A stretch of DNA of 62,522 bases from Oppiella nova (taxonomy: Eukaryota > Arthropoda > Arachnida > Sarcoptiformes > Oppiidae), in contig CAJPVJ010000027.1 of assembly GCA_905397405.1 (NCBI GenBank), positions 1-62,522 of the forward strand. Direction: 5' to 3'. Below the pieces are notes generated by a model, which was given only the letters and a program-made list of their open reading frames with translations, made no database searches and was not told the origin of the DNA. Both the position numbers and the translations under genes were made by a program. Of the stretch, positions 27,602 to 39,926 are shown piece by piece. How positions within the stretch are numbered: the stretch's first letter is position 1; each line of letters opens with the position of its first letter.

Positions 27602-28955
27602 CACTTTACCACCGATTCACTGATTATCTCTAAATGTTATTATCGTTCATCAATGGTTCCGACAGTTCCCACATCTGTGGCACTCATGAGTCCCTGTATT
27701 TCACTGGAAATCAGATGAAAAGTGGTGAAAGTGATGCGCGATGTGGTGAGAGGTGTCATACAAACCATAATCAGTGGTCTCCTCGTGTCTCATCGGATGC
27801 AATGGTGTGCACCGCAAGTGATGGCAGATATGAATGAATCAAATGTCAAAATATATGACAAATGAAAAGAAATTTATTTACAATTTATGCCGACGACCGC
27901 AAATTGGGTCCGATATTCACTCAAATATGATGATTGAACTAAAGTGTGATTGTATTGAAAGCATTGAATGATTGGATCAATGGATCAATAGTTTGCAAAT
28001 CAATTGAAATGCAAATAATGTTTAATTGAATTGCGTTTAAAAAGTGATGAAAATTAAAAATAGAGACAAAACTGTAGATTAGACGCGAAAATAGAGAAAA
28101 TACAAACAAATGCTCACAAAATGGGTTTCAATTAATACGACAAATGCATTGAAATGCATACGAATGCTGACTTCAGTGCCTACCAGACCCTACACCGCCT
28201 GCAGTACACAACTCGTGCACAATCTGTGGACTCATTGCAGGCATAGCTGATGCTGTGTGTCTACAAAGTGTGCGCCACTGACTGACTGCGGGCTGAGTTG
28301 GGGTATGGGCGGAGTGTGTGTGTGATTCATGAGAGTGTGTGACGTATGCGTGTGTATGGAGTGGTGTTGTCTAAGAGTGTATGCGTTGTAGTGTTGAGTA
28401 GTGTTTGCATTCGTAGGCAATACTGAGTGAGTGCTTGAATCGCAACCAACACTACGTTTTGACGCCATTTCGCACACATTTGGGTCACAACGGAGACCAC
28501 ATTCCCGACGAACCACAGGTTAGTGCGCTCTCTCACGAGCACCGATAGACCGGTGCCCACAGTGGACACCACTCGCGAGTGGATGGCAGTGGCCATGGAT
28601 GCCAACAATGACTGCTCCTGAGTCCAAAATGGCGATCACTCACGGCTTCCCACAATGCAGTCACGAACGGCTCAGCCCTAAGCCCCGCCCTAATCACGAA
28701 ACACTGCCACTCGTGCTGTGATTGGCCGCCACTGGACTCACGCGCCATACAGTCAGCCATTGACTGCATGGGTGTCCTCTTTGGCGCTAAACATGATTTT
28801 GACAATTGATTTGTCGCTCAATACTAATGACATGTTTTGAGTGCTGTGATTGGCCGCCACTGGACTCACGCGCCATACAGTCAGCCATTGACTGCATGGG
28901 TGTCCTCTTTGGCGCTAAACATGATTTTGACAATTGATTTGTCGCTCAATACTAA
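27602..28955. promoter_or_regulatory. Divergent promoter region BRPF / ING3
   Basis: The two start codons lie about 1.45 kb apart on opposite strands. The part around 28.2-28.95 kb is richer in G+C than its surroundings and has inverted CCAAT boxes (GATTGG) within a duplicated unit. Several short minus-strand frames here look like chance products of that composition. Confidence 0.5.
28713..28955 (+). repeat. 128-bp-offset duplication in the BRPF/ING3 promoter
   Basis: A unit of about 115 bp starting GTGCTGTGATTGGCCGCCAC occurs at 28713 and 28841. The first copy is followed by TGACATGTTTTG; the second is followed by its exact complement ACTGTACAAAAC, the start of a complemented block. Confidence 0.95.
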
Positions 28956-29082
28956 ACTGTACAAAACCACAACAAAACTTGTCTATCACTGGAAAACCAC
29001 CTGAGAAACGTGACTAAAGCACTAATTATTTATCAGTGTTTTACGACATAAATCTCCTGATAAACCTTTCATACAGATGAAA
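28956..29082. other. In-place complemented block (ING3 exon 1)
   Basis: Complemented reading at 29042-29069 gives MLYLEDYLE and a GTATGT donor, the otherwise missing first coding exon of ING3. Its first 12 bp are present in true form at about 28828. Confidence 0.95.
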
Positions 29083-31523
29083 TGCCGCATTTGTCACATA
29101 ATGTCCACTCATTGACCATTTCATAAGTTTTCAAAATTGAATCCAAAATAAAAGCAATTAATAAAATGAATGAAGAAATGCATGCATTTTACACATTATT
29201 GTTGATATGATATGTATTATAACTGTGTTTAATGACAATCACTTCATTCACACAGTGATTGAGCACTTACCACAAGAACTCAGAGATCGCTTTACAGAAA
29301 TGCGTGAAATGGATCTACAAGTTCATAGTAAGACATTCTTGTATTATCTCCTACCATAGAACCACTATAAGACTAGATTTACTGTACACTTATTTACCCA
29401 TTATTGCTATCATTACTATAATATCCATTCATAAGGTGTTTCAGTGTTTAAGGTGCTCTTCCTCTTAGTTGGGATTACCACTCAGTCTATCATTAACTAT
29501 ACGATGGGTTCCTCCACTCATAACCTCTTGATTTCATTGATTAGACTCTAATTGTAATTATGTTTAGTATCGGGAAGTGTGCGGTGAATGTGAATGTGTT
29601 GTTCGCTTGGATTGAGTGACTGATTGATTGATTGTCTTGTATTGATAGACGCGATGGACAACTTAGAGGAACAGACCAAACAGTTCTTTAGTAACGCAAA
29701 GGTCATGAAAACAGAGCAAAGAGACCTCGAATACGACCGAATAAAACAGGTTTGCAATCAATATCTGCAAGCATTTGGTGATTAACTAAAAGAGTATTGC
29801 ATTGAATGAACGGCTCGTGTACTTCAGGACTACTACAAGACCTTAGAGGACGCTGAAGAGAAGGTGCACTTAGCGAATCAGATCTACGAACTCGTGGACA
29901 AATATCTGCGACGATTAGACCAAGAGTTGCAGAAATTTAAGATAGAATTAGAGGCCGACAACTCAGGCATCACTGAGGTCTTAGAGAGGAGTGAGTCCCT
30001 CCCGTTAGGGACAGGTTACTGAGGGAATATGTTACAGACACACAGACAGGTGATTTCCCAGCGATCTCAACCTATTGGGCGGCGGGCAACGGCAGTTAGT
30101 GCACGCCCTCTTCGCGTTCATATGCAAACACAACACCGGCAATAATGTGGGCCCAAACACCTCCTTCTCCGCACCGAATTCAGACCGACACCACATCTCC
30201 ACGTCTGAAAAAGTCCTATCCATTGCTCAAGACATATACAGGGGAACTGTACCCAACCCTAACCCACTGTCCAGTGGCTCGGGAATCATAACCAGTTCTA
30301 ACATCACTAGCAATCGTCTCAATTCTAACGCATTCACACCATTACTAGCGGTCGTGAACGCAAACAACAGTAATTATCCGAACGGCACTAATTCGACCAC
30401 AAATTCATCGCTCATACCATCGAATGCATCCATTTCTGCCGATAAGGGCAGTCCATCCAACTCGACACTACCTCACGGCTCGTTTAGGTGTAATTTAGGC
30501 AACACTGCCATCGCTGCGGCCGCTTCTCAGGCCATCGCCGCCACACAACAGGTATTGTACTCTTCAATAGCACTCACCTCTCAATCCTCTTGTAGTAAGT
30601 GGTCGTACAGTAGAACAGCTCTTCACACATATCCATAAATACTATTTTAACTGTTATTGCATTCATTAGTCACGTATTGGTTATATTAATGAGTTATAAC
30701 TGATGTGACTATAAATGAACGGACATTATTGGCACGTCCACCACCACTACCCATATAAAGGGCTTTGTTTGTCAATATGATTTGATGACTAAATCTATAG
30801 CTTTCATATACTGTAACTGTTGCCACCTCTTACTCATTGCCATTCATACTGTGATCTTATTTGTAATGATATCTGAATGTGTTTTCGTGGATCAGATGCA
30901 ACAGGGAAGACGTACGGCTAGTTTGAAGGCCAGCTATGAGGCCATCAATAATGTGGGCTTTTCTAACGAAATGCCGAAATTGAGCAACTCTCTCGTGAGC
31001 GGATTGCTGTGGAGGTTAAGTGTAGGCCTAGATAACTTGGCTAGCTTAAGTAATCCAATACCGATACTGAGCCGAAAGTTTCGCTTATTATCCGGCAACA
31101 AGAGGAGCAGATCTAGTCATTACTCCGACTCGACATCCAATTCACACATTTCCGTCAATAACTCCAATCTGTTTGAAGACAACTCGTCCGAAGCCATGAC
31201 GAGCGACAACAACAACGGTGGCGGCGGTGGAGGAGCGCCCGACTGGACGTTCGACCCAAATGAGCCCCGGTATTGCATTTGCAATCAGGTCTCGTATGGG
31301 GATATGGTTGCCTGTGATAACGAAGACGTACGTACACTCATGAATGCCTTTCAATGCCATACTCACTGTCATTGTGTGTCTGTCTGTCCGTCCGTTTCAG
31401 TGCCAAAAAGAGTGGTTCCATTACGGATGCGTTGACATAACCCAACCCCCGAAAGGCAAGTGGTATTGTCCGGACTGCTCGGAAAGACTCAATAGAAAGA
31501 AAAGTAGGAAAGAGAGGGCGTGA
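29042..31523 (+). CDS. ING3: Inhibitor of growth family member 3
   Basis: PHD-finger subunit of the NuA4/TIP60 histone acetyltransferase complex; the PHD finger reads H3K4 methylation. Exons 29042-29069 (complemented block), 29256-29327, 29649-29749, 29828-29990, 30058-30551 (start in a complemented block), 30896-31327 and 31401-31523 join in frame to 470 codons plus stop (human 418). The N-terminal ING domain shows [21 protein letters not shown], then [21 protein letters not shown] Ser/Asn-rich middle follows with [15 protein letters not shown] and [12 protein letters not shown]. The C-terminal PHD finger has [20 protein letters not shown] and [10 protein letters not shown]...KGKWYCPDC, ending in a basic tail. 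The [12 protein letters not shown] motif marks ING3 rather than other ING proteins. It converges on DCAF1 with 148 bp between the stop codons. Confidence 0.95.
30005..30131. other. In-place complemented block (ING3 intron/exon 5)
   Basis: Complemented reading gives an AG acceptor, then RRSLELDNPPPVAVNHV and REKRKYT, aligning with RRSLELD and EKRKY of ING3. Edges are approximate. Confidence 0.9.
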
Positions 31524-31639
31524 AAGGCTCCCGCACTTACTCAAATCCCAAATTTGTATTAACATTAATATTAAATATCGTTATAAACAATTTAAAAAGG
31601 TTAAACACTAGTTGATAAACTAATCAAATAACAATAATT

Positions 31640-31645
31640 TTTATT
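31640..31645 (-). terminator. Polyadenylation signal AATAAA of DCAF1
   Basis: AATAAA on the minus strand about 27 bp beyond the DCAF1 stop codon, within the short interval shared with the ING3 3' end. The two transcripts probably overlap. Confidence 0.55.
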
Positions 31646-31671
31646 CAATAATATCAAATGAATGCAAAAAT

Positions 31672-34600
31672 CTATTCATCGTTTAACTGATACACGATTT
31701 CGTCATCACTCGAGTGGTCGGACAGCATAAGCATCGCATCGTCCAAACCGTCCGATTCGCCCGAATCCGAGTCATTGCTGTGATCGCCGTCACTCTCATC
31801 GTCGCCGGACTCGTCGTCGTCTCCATCGGGTTCGAGATCGAAGTCCTCTGTGTTGTCGATGTTGTCGTCCTCATCGGTGTCCTCATCCGCCACATCGTTC
31901 TCCTCGTCGTCATCGTCTTCGTCGTCCTCCTCGTCGTCGTCTTCTTTATGTCTTCCGATTTCGAAAAGTCTGGCCACGGATTCGTTGGCGAAGGCGTCCC
32001 TATTGTTCTGATTCTCGACCAGAGCTATGTAACAGTCGCCCGGGTCTACCGCCAAGTCATAGATACTGCGCTTCACGTCAATGGTGGCGATACTCGAGTA
32101 GTCGTAGGCGTCGAACGTACGGAACGACGAGCCGTAAGGACTCTTCGATTGGTCCTCTTCTTCAGAGTTCTCCTCTTCGAAGACGGCTTTCGTTTGAAAT
32201 ATAATTTCATTAATTCATTGTTCACTGGATTTACTGTATATCGTTTGTTTATGGAGGCATATACTGTAGAGGATATAATAACTTAAACTACGCTGTGACT
32301 AGGTCCCGACCGTGACAGAAGTTGTCTACCTTACAGAACTACAGGGTGATTAGTCAGTTTTCCGTTAAGTGAAACAAATATTAAACAATTTGCAAACAAT
32401 ACAAAACTAGTGAATAGCTTACGATTTCTGAGTTGGAAAGGATTTCCTGACCGTTCGGATGAAATACTCCATTAATGTGTTCATTAAATTTGTCAAACTT
32501 GTGGACAGGAGTGGCACTGCGAGTGTCCCACAGAACTCCATCGTTAAGTATGAGATCATCTGACGGGTGAAAAGTGGCCCTATTTTTCACGTAACGGTTC
32601 GATAGGTTCTCGTCCTGATAGGTGTGAACCATTTTACCGGTCGGTAAGTCATACAACTGTTGCACGAAAAACACAATTTAGTTGTTTTCACAAAATTATT
32701 CAAATAAGTACTGACGTGAGCGGCGAAGTCTTTAGTTCCCAACACTCTGTCCTGACTTTGTTTACCAAACTCTACGTAATAGTCATCACGGAATGGGAGT
32801 CTAACAAACAATTATCGATACATTAATTTGCATTCAAAGTATAATTATTTTCAAATTTTTACTTCATTTCAAAAACATCAGTGAAAGTCCATAACGCAGA
32901 CAATGGTTGTCGCCATAGCGATGACGTGAGGATAAGTTTGCCGTCCTTTGGGACAAAACAAGGGTTAAGGATAAGAAAACTGGTGTTAATATGAATAATA
33001 TGTGGACTCACTCGTGAGGGCTCGATGTGAGTAATCTCGGATTCGTGACAAGAATAGGTGGCTTCGAGCTAACCATTAAAGCAAATATTTATACAAAATA
33101 TCAATACAAATGGCATTCATGTACTAACAGTGCCGCTGTGGAGGTTGAAAGCCGCCAATTCACCGCTTAATGTGCCTAAAAAGAGGAACTGATCGACATA
33201 CTGGTGCCCATCAGTGTGTCATATATTAGATTGTTGTCTGCATTATGTATTATAGAGTAAGTCGATGGCATCACTAAACAAGAACTCACCGAAAAAGCAC
33301 AGCTCGAGAAACTACTGGACGATTCTGGGTCTCTATACGAACGGATGGGTCGGAATCGGCTGTAAATGAATTTGCGGTCCATTTTAGAGCCATTCAAACC
33401 TCCAAAGCGAGGAAATATAGATCGCCTTTGAAGACGAGTAGTCATATTGATTGGCGCCGAATCTCTGTTCAATGGTTCCGGACATCGATGAGGAGTAAAC
33501 AAATCAAATGGAGGACAAGTGACGACTGGGTTCTTGCAGAGCGCGTGTTGTTTACGGAGATATTCCGTTACTATTGAGTCCAATGATATGGAAGACACGG
33601 CTTGTGGTTGACTCGAGTGTTCGTTCAGCCGTTTGATTATAGGGGACGACGGATGAGTCGTTGACTGAAGTTTTCTGACGCTTAGACTTTTGGCCGAACT
33701 TTTGCTAGGATTAGGTCGATGTATACGAATGGGAACACTGGGGGACAGGGAGTTCGCATTCTGCAGACTAGAAGGCGAGGATAAGGTATTTGCAGACACG
33801 ACGGGAGTCATAGTATTGTTGAGCGTCGCACTGCTGACGGGGGAAGAGGTGGACAAACTGTTGGGAAATGGAGCCGTCGATATTGGACGTGACTATCGAC
33901 AAACAATTTGTCATCATTTCATTCATTATGGCATAACTAATATAAACTTACGACTCGATTGAGGGAAAGGGGTGTCGTTTGCCATAGACTAATAGCTCGA
34001 TTAGAACCAGAGGCCGGAAGTTCTGCTTCTGTGTGCAGTAATTGAGCCGTTTTTGATAAACCCTTTTTCATTAAGTGATGGTAAATGAGTTGTAATAACT
34101 CCTTCTCATTGAACTCAATCCTCGTCTGCGCCACCACTTCTGCCTTTAGGTTATAATCAAATGTCATATTCAATCAAATGCTAACAAAACGCAAACAACA
34201 CTTACTTTATTGATGTTTGCAATAGAAGTCTCTAAATTGGTGGCCACGGGAGCGCCGGTCACTCTCTCAATAAGTTCGATGCAATGCTTGCAAAACTTTA
34301 TGTGTTCTGTTCTCTTGTCCTGAAGTATAGGCTCTTTCATAAGTCCCTGGATTTGTCCGTTTGTGAAAAGTGGTAGTTTTGAAATGATTTGTTTCACTGT
34401 TTCACTGCGAGCTAATCCACACAAAGCTTTACAACTAAGAGCTCTTATAGAGTCGGCGTCAGTGATGGGTGTCTTAACCATCAATAGGTTCAACAGAATC
34501 ATAATCCCATTATTACTTCGGACACAATTCCACATTTTGGTCAACAAATCCTCTCCACTCCTGAACGACCTCTTCTTAGCACTTCCGCCGCACAGACGAG

Positions 34601-37107
34601 CGATAGAGCCGCCGATTCGACTCAATGGCCCGCAAACGCAGTTTACTATAACATTAAGGGCAGAGCGCTGACAGTCAGGGTCGGCCACTATCTCACCCTC
34701 AGCCGCAGCTAATATTATCCTAAAGTAAAATCAAATAATTAACAAATTGTATGTTAAAATGGTTGTCAAACCAATACCTAATGCCAACAGTGTTTTGGTT
34801 GTCATCCCCGACGGGCACGTTCTCACACAACACGTTCTGGAACTTTGGGGTAACGCTGCACACGACCAGCACATCCAATGCACTTCTCACTGCCTCAGCC
34901 CTATCGATAGAAAAGCCATTTTAATACACAACCCTTTCCCTCACAATATGACAGTAGAAATACTTACTTTCCCGTGAAGTTCCAGTCGTAAGAGACGGCA
35001 ATGAGTTGAATCAAAAGCTTAACTCCACTTAACTTCAAGAGTTCGTCGACTGGTTTCCAATTGATTCTAATGGGCATCAGTTCGAGCAGAGTCTCAACCC
35101 TTTCCATAATTATGTCATAACTATATCGCGTCGACTTATAGGGCGGAACATTAGTGGCCATCGAGTCCTTCGAAGTGGACTCAAAGCTGGAGTAAGACGT
35201 GGATCGGCGCAGGATCTCAGCCTCGACCAGAAGGTGCGCCTCGTAGTAGCGCTTGAGTGCAACGCATACGTGCCGTGCGTTTTGCCTTTTGGTGAACAAC
35301 TCGTCTTCAGTGTATTCCGTTTCGTCAGAAAAGATGTCCAAAAGAAATATCTTTCCATACAAACCAATACGAGTTTAGAAAACATTTCATTCAAACGCTT
35401 AGCAATAGTTAAATGAATACCACATTTAGAAGTTTTCTGAGTCCGTCCTGACTATCAAACAGCTCAAGAATCATACGAAACGAAAAACTGAGACTAAAAA
35501 ACATAGTGGCGTGACATCGACTCGAGTCGTGGGAGCACTCGAGCAGCCATAAGGCATAGGCCACCAAATCGTTGAGTACGTGTTTCGGCAACAGACAGAT
35601 CTGTGAGTTATTCAACATAATGAGCAAGGGCATTCGCACAAACATTTCTAATCATTTCATACCTTTTCCATTGCGTCCTCATTATATGCTAAATAGTATA
35701 GACAAATGGAGACACCAGTGGCCGCAACAGAGGGCCGGTATATCTGAAGTAATTGCTCTAATCCTCTGGCGTTTAAAAATTCTAATGAAAACTTCTTATG
35801 ACATAAAAGAGATGCCAAATACTGTCCGATTAAATACAACTTAAATTAAACTCAATGTTAAAAAACTAATAGAAAAATGTATGCAAACCTTGAGGGCGTC
35901 GAAAGCGAGTCTAATGTCTCTGTTTTTGGTTAAGTCGATGTAATGCATGATCAGTGAGAGAGCGTTGTGCTCGAACACAAAACACAGCATTTCCTGATAG
36001 TCACCCATTGGTGTGAGATATTGTAATATAAACCTCTGTTTCATCTCTTCGGTCAAGGGATGCACTTTCGAGAAGCCAATCATATAGGGCTCCACTTCAG
36101 CCCAACTACTGTTAGAGCACTCGCTGTTATACGTCGACGGACTCAGCGCTGAGAAACTGATTGGACTCGAAAGGCGGCGCCGTTTGTTCAGATCCGGAGA
36201 ACTCGACTGAAGGGTTCGTTTGCTTTTGTTCGGAGATTCACTGGAAATGTCACTCAAATCTGCTTTGGATTTCGAAATACACTTCTTTGGACTCAAACTG
36301 TTGTTATTCAAGTGAAGGAATGGCCGGTCATTCAAATGGTTTTCGTTGGTCTCAATGCTCTTATTCCGCAACTCTTTCAGTCTCTTCAACATAATTGGCA
36401 GAAGTCTGGCGTTTTGGTCCTTAGAGTTGGTGGCGATGTCCTGCACTTCCATCGCAGCCGCCAATAGTCCCGTCGCGTATGACTGCAACGGATCCGAAGC
36501 GCTTTCGGCCCATTGGAAGAGTCGCTGCACTAAACCCTCCTATCATTACAATTGCCGACCATTTAGTGATTGCGAGACAACTGAACAAAAGCGCACAAAA
36601 CCTACCGTTTCATTGAAGACGACTGATGTCTCCAAACCGGGCAATATGTCTAACATTAGACGACAGGCAGCGATGTGCAGGTCTTTGTCGTCCCTATGCA
36701 TCACATAGTCGTTGACTAACTGTTCATCAAAACAGACAATCGGTTACTGTATTAGTGACCAAAACATAGAAACAAATAAAAAACACAAAAACAATACTTT
36801 ATTCATGAAGTCATCGTTCCTGAAGAGCGTCTTGAGGACGAGTCCGAGGGAACAGTCGGGTCGGGCGCGGGAGGGGTGGCGGTCGTCGAAGGGGTCCGGA
36901 TCCATCTTCAGGTACGCCTCCGTCTCCTTCTCCACGAGTTCTGAAATTCTGGACACAAATCAAATCAAATGACAATTGGTTTCATTGAATGGATTCATTG
37001 ATGGCATACTTGTTGAGGACATGAATCACTTGTTCCGAAGTCCTGTTGTCTTTCTGCCAGACGTCCAGCAATTGATTCAATTGAGGGATACTCTCGAGTA
37101 AACTCAT
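31672..37107 (-). CDS. DCAF1: DDB1- and CUL4-associated factor 1 (VprBP; fly mahjong)
   Basis: Substrate receptor of the CUL4-DDB1 ubiquitin ligase. I read 18 exons: 37107-37010, 36948-36798, 36719-36606, 36539-35889, 35839-35663, 35600-35421, 35350-34968, 34900-34778, 34719-34206, 34143-33952, 33892-33290, 33200-33129, 33068-33012, 32945-32863, 32800-32716, 32656-32423, 32347-32254, 32186-31672. They total 1441 codons plus stop (human 1507). Features in order are an armadillo-like N-terminal half ([20 protein letters not shown]), a LisH motif ([20 protein letters not shown], exon 33952-34143), [22 protein letters not shown]40 repeats ([27 protein letters not shown]) and a long Asp/Glu-rich tail. 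Exon 32254-32347 exists only when a complemented block is read. Introns are about 50-70 bp. Confidence 0.96.
32240..32366. other. In-place complemented block (DCAF1 exon 17)
   Basis: Complemented reading gives an AG acceptor, [26 protein letters not shown] and a GT donor, filling a gap in the WD40 region. Edges are approximate; 32252-32350 is certain. Confidence 0.93.
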
Positions 37108-38110
37108 GGCAACTGGTCCACAGTTCAGATGGACACAAATGAAGACGTTTTGTCACAAAATGATAACAAAATAACTGAACAATGAATGCAATAATAGTCG
37201 TAAAACTCTATTAAAACATAAATAATAATAATTTGTATTAAATATAAATGAATTGTAAAACGAAATGAGAGTTCATTTGTTGACTAAATGAACAGAAATA
37301 AGAAAATAAAAAGTTTTGTCAAAATGTAGTCAACATATGATCGAAGAGACAATTGAATGGCAATCGTGTGTCATATGAGCGCACATTGGAGTCAATCACT
37401 GAAAGCCGACATTAATTGCAAACAAAACGCCGTTTCGTTCCCCGAAAACAACATATTTTCTGTTGTTTTTCAGTTGTTGTCGAACTTTACTACACATTAA
37501 TGTCCGGAAAACACGTTTTACTCCACTTTTACAACACTCCCCTTCGTTGCTATCATATTGCCGTCAACGCACTGGTCGTCACTATTTCACTCACAGATTA
37601 TTCCTATACACCAATTAATAGTAGGATTACTTATAAATGTATCATGTTCAATTAATGGCTGAAATAATTTTACAAATATAAACCAAATTAAATGAAATAT
37701 ATTTGATGAGAGAAATGTCGGCAATATTTGCCAAAACTAATGTGTTATGAAACCCTTGATTTTGGTTCACTATATGTAGTGATAGTACGCATGCGTCACA
37801 ACATTGAGTCATTCGATTAAATTGTAAAATTGTTGAGAACTTTGAGGCATTGATTGGCATCTGATTGAGAGGTGTGTGACTCACACCATATGACCCCTCG
37901 TGTCCTCTCCATTACCCCCGCATTGGACACAAGCACTGAATATATGGTGTAATCCCTTGAAGGGTGAGTCCATTGCAGTATTGGCTCACTGTATGAGTTG
38001 CGGCCAAAAGTTGAAAAGTGTTATACGATTGCCGATTGGTATGAATTGGCAGTGAATGCGATTAAAAGGCATACATATGATGAATGTTAGCATAACATTG
38101 AATGCAATGT
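37108..38110. other. Intergenic, upstream of DCAF1
   Basis: AT-rich sequence, presumably including the DCAF1 promoter just above 37107. No gene recognised. Confidence 0.5.
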
Positions 38111-38119
38111 AGACACCGA

Positions 38120-38585
38120 TATAATTTACAAAGTTTTAACCCGAATAGTCAATAAAGTGTTCCTGATTATTCCCGAACTCACTAAATGGTGGCCAGACTT
38201 TGATTGCCATTTGAATTGCACCAAAATATATCGGAAAATATCCGCAAATGTTTGCAATTAACAAGATTTGCATAACAAATTATTGAATCGGTCAGTTTTT
38301 AACTTGCATGTACATTTCACAAAGCCATTCATGTTATTTCTATGGACTTCGTAAATGTACGTAAGTTAAAAACTAGCCAATGTACCGATTAAATAAAAAT
38401 TTTATGCAAATTTTGTTAATTGCAAATCATATAGTAAACATTTGCGCACATTTTCCGATATACTTTTGTCAAATCCAATGGCAATCAAATTCTGGCCACC
38501 ATTTGATGAGTTCGGGAATAATCGGGAGCACTTTATTGACTATTCGGGTTAAGATTTTGTAAATTTTATCAATTAGGATATTATT
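38120..38585. repeat. Imperfect inverted repeat (arms about 160 bp)
   Basis: The left arm (about 38125-38281) is the true reverse complement of the right arm (about 38398-38575) at roughly 85-90 percent identity; an inner pair (TTTTTAACTTGCATGTACAT / ATGTACGTAAGTTAAAAA) extends it toward the centre. The arms share CGAATAGTCAATAAAGTG and AATGGTGGCCAGA. This is a real inverted repeat, unlike the complemented blocks. It may be a foldback element or two inverted copies of a gene fragment. Confidence 0.8.
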
Positions 38586-38702
38586 GAAAATAGTTTCTGG
38601 TGGGTTAAACACCAGGATTGTCTTAGTGGCCACTGTTTCGGGCTTCCGAACATTGGTCACAAATACCCGCTCCACGGCTTCTCCGATGGCCGATTGAACT
38701 GG
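38469..38702 (-). pseudogene. Unrecognised coding-like fragment overlapping the right arm
   Basis: The minus-strand frame reads like protein (IGEAVERVFVTNVRKPETVA, then NKVLPIIPELIKWWPEFDC) and stays open upstream to about 38702. The left arm of the inverted repeat holds a diverged copy with a stop. I do not recognise the family. It may be a remnant exon duplicated in inverted orientation. Confidence 0.35.
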
Positions 38703-39926
38703 TTACAATTATTTTTAGATTTTAATTAACTCAATTAAATGTATTGATGCTTTCCCGAGGCAATTGAATTGATCCCTGGCCAGATAAATACGATTTACCA
38801 CTATGACTTAAACTTCTGTGAGTCTTTTCAAAAAACGGGTTGTACTGTACTTTGGGTCACAGGCCGAGTGGGTAAATATATACTGACCAAAACTGATCAG
38901 GACATTTTCGTGCGGTCATGCCTTATGTTATGATTAATTATTGTAAAGTTTTTGGTCTCCCGATTACTTTGACCACAAAAACATATGTGACTCTAAATAA
39001 TATTTATTATATGTTTTGTATATGTTTGACGACCAAGTAATGCCTTGTGATTACACAAATAGATCACAGATTGTTGAAAACACGTTAATCATAATAATTA
39101 TTAGTTATTTATTATTAAATATATGATCAGTTTTACTATGATAGTAACTTACTTTATTCATAAGTTTTCAGAATATAAATAAAAACCACAAATTTTCAAA
39201 TTAAAATAATAAAACAAAATATATGCCCTGAATATAAATATTAATTTAGTTATAATAATACAGTAATAATGAAATGCTAATTAGATTTATTGAGGACTGG
39301 AGTGATGGGCCATAATATGGTGACCTCCCTGTGCTTCACCTGATTATTCCTATTTGCATACAAACCCCTGTGTGGGCACTGGTGTAGTGAATACACATCA
39401 AATTATTTCAGTACTCAGTTAATAAAATAAATAATTAATAGAAATGTTTATTCATTTGTCATACATTTAAATAGCAAACCATCAATTTGCTAACATTTTA
39501 TTTATTGTAATAATAAGTTAAAAATCATACAAAACTAGTAATAAGTTTATCAAATAATTTTATTCTGTATTTATCTTTGGTTCACAAAAATAGTATTCAA
39601 TTATAAAAATAATTTTTGACAACTCTTCGAAATAAAAATTCTTAATTGAATTCTTTTGAACTAAATTACAGAAAAATTAATATAAAAAATAATTCAAATG
39701 TTGTCTAAAGGCTAAAGCCTTTAATAATTAAAATATGAAAAAAGTTTTATTAAATAAAACACTATTTGTATTAATACTGAAATGAAATATTAATATTAAT
39801 AAAATGGTAATAAAATATAAAATAGTATATTGTGTGAGAAAAATGGATTAAATAGTGTTTAATGAATAGACGGAAAGGAATTATAGTACGATTGGTCCGT
39901 TGAATGTGATAATACGGGTGACAATA
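38703..39926. other. Intergenic
   Basis: AT-rich, no recognised gene. The 38.7-38.95 kb part has a less biased composition and could belong to the fragment above. Confidence 0.5.

Noticed and set aside
26044-27633. Long plus-strand frames opposite BRPF (up to 181 codons)
   Set aside because: Shadow frames of the large BRPF exon; the minus strand has PHD and bromodomain motifs.
28232-28805. Overlapping minus-strand frames of about 90 codons between BRPF and ING3
   Set aside because: They cover the GC-richer promoter interval and part of a duplicated unit, have no homology and conflict with each other.
31714-32286. 190-codon Val/Ile-rich plus-strand frame
   Set aside because: Mirror of the Asp/Glu-rich DCAF1 tail on the minus strand.
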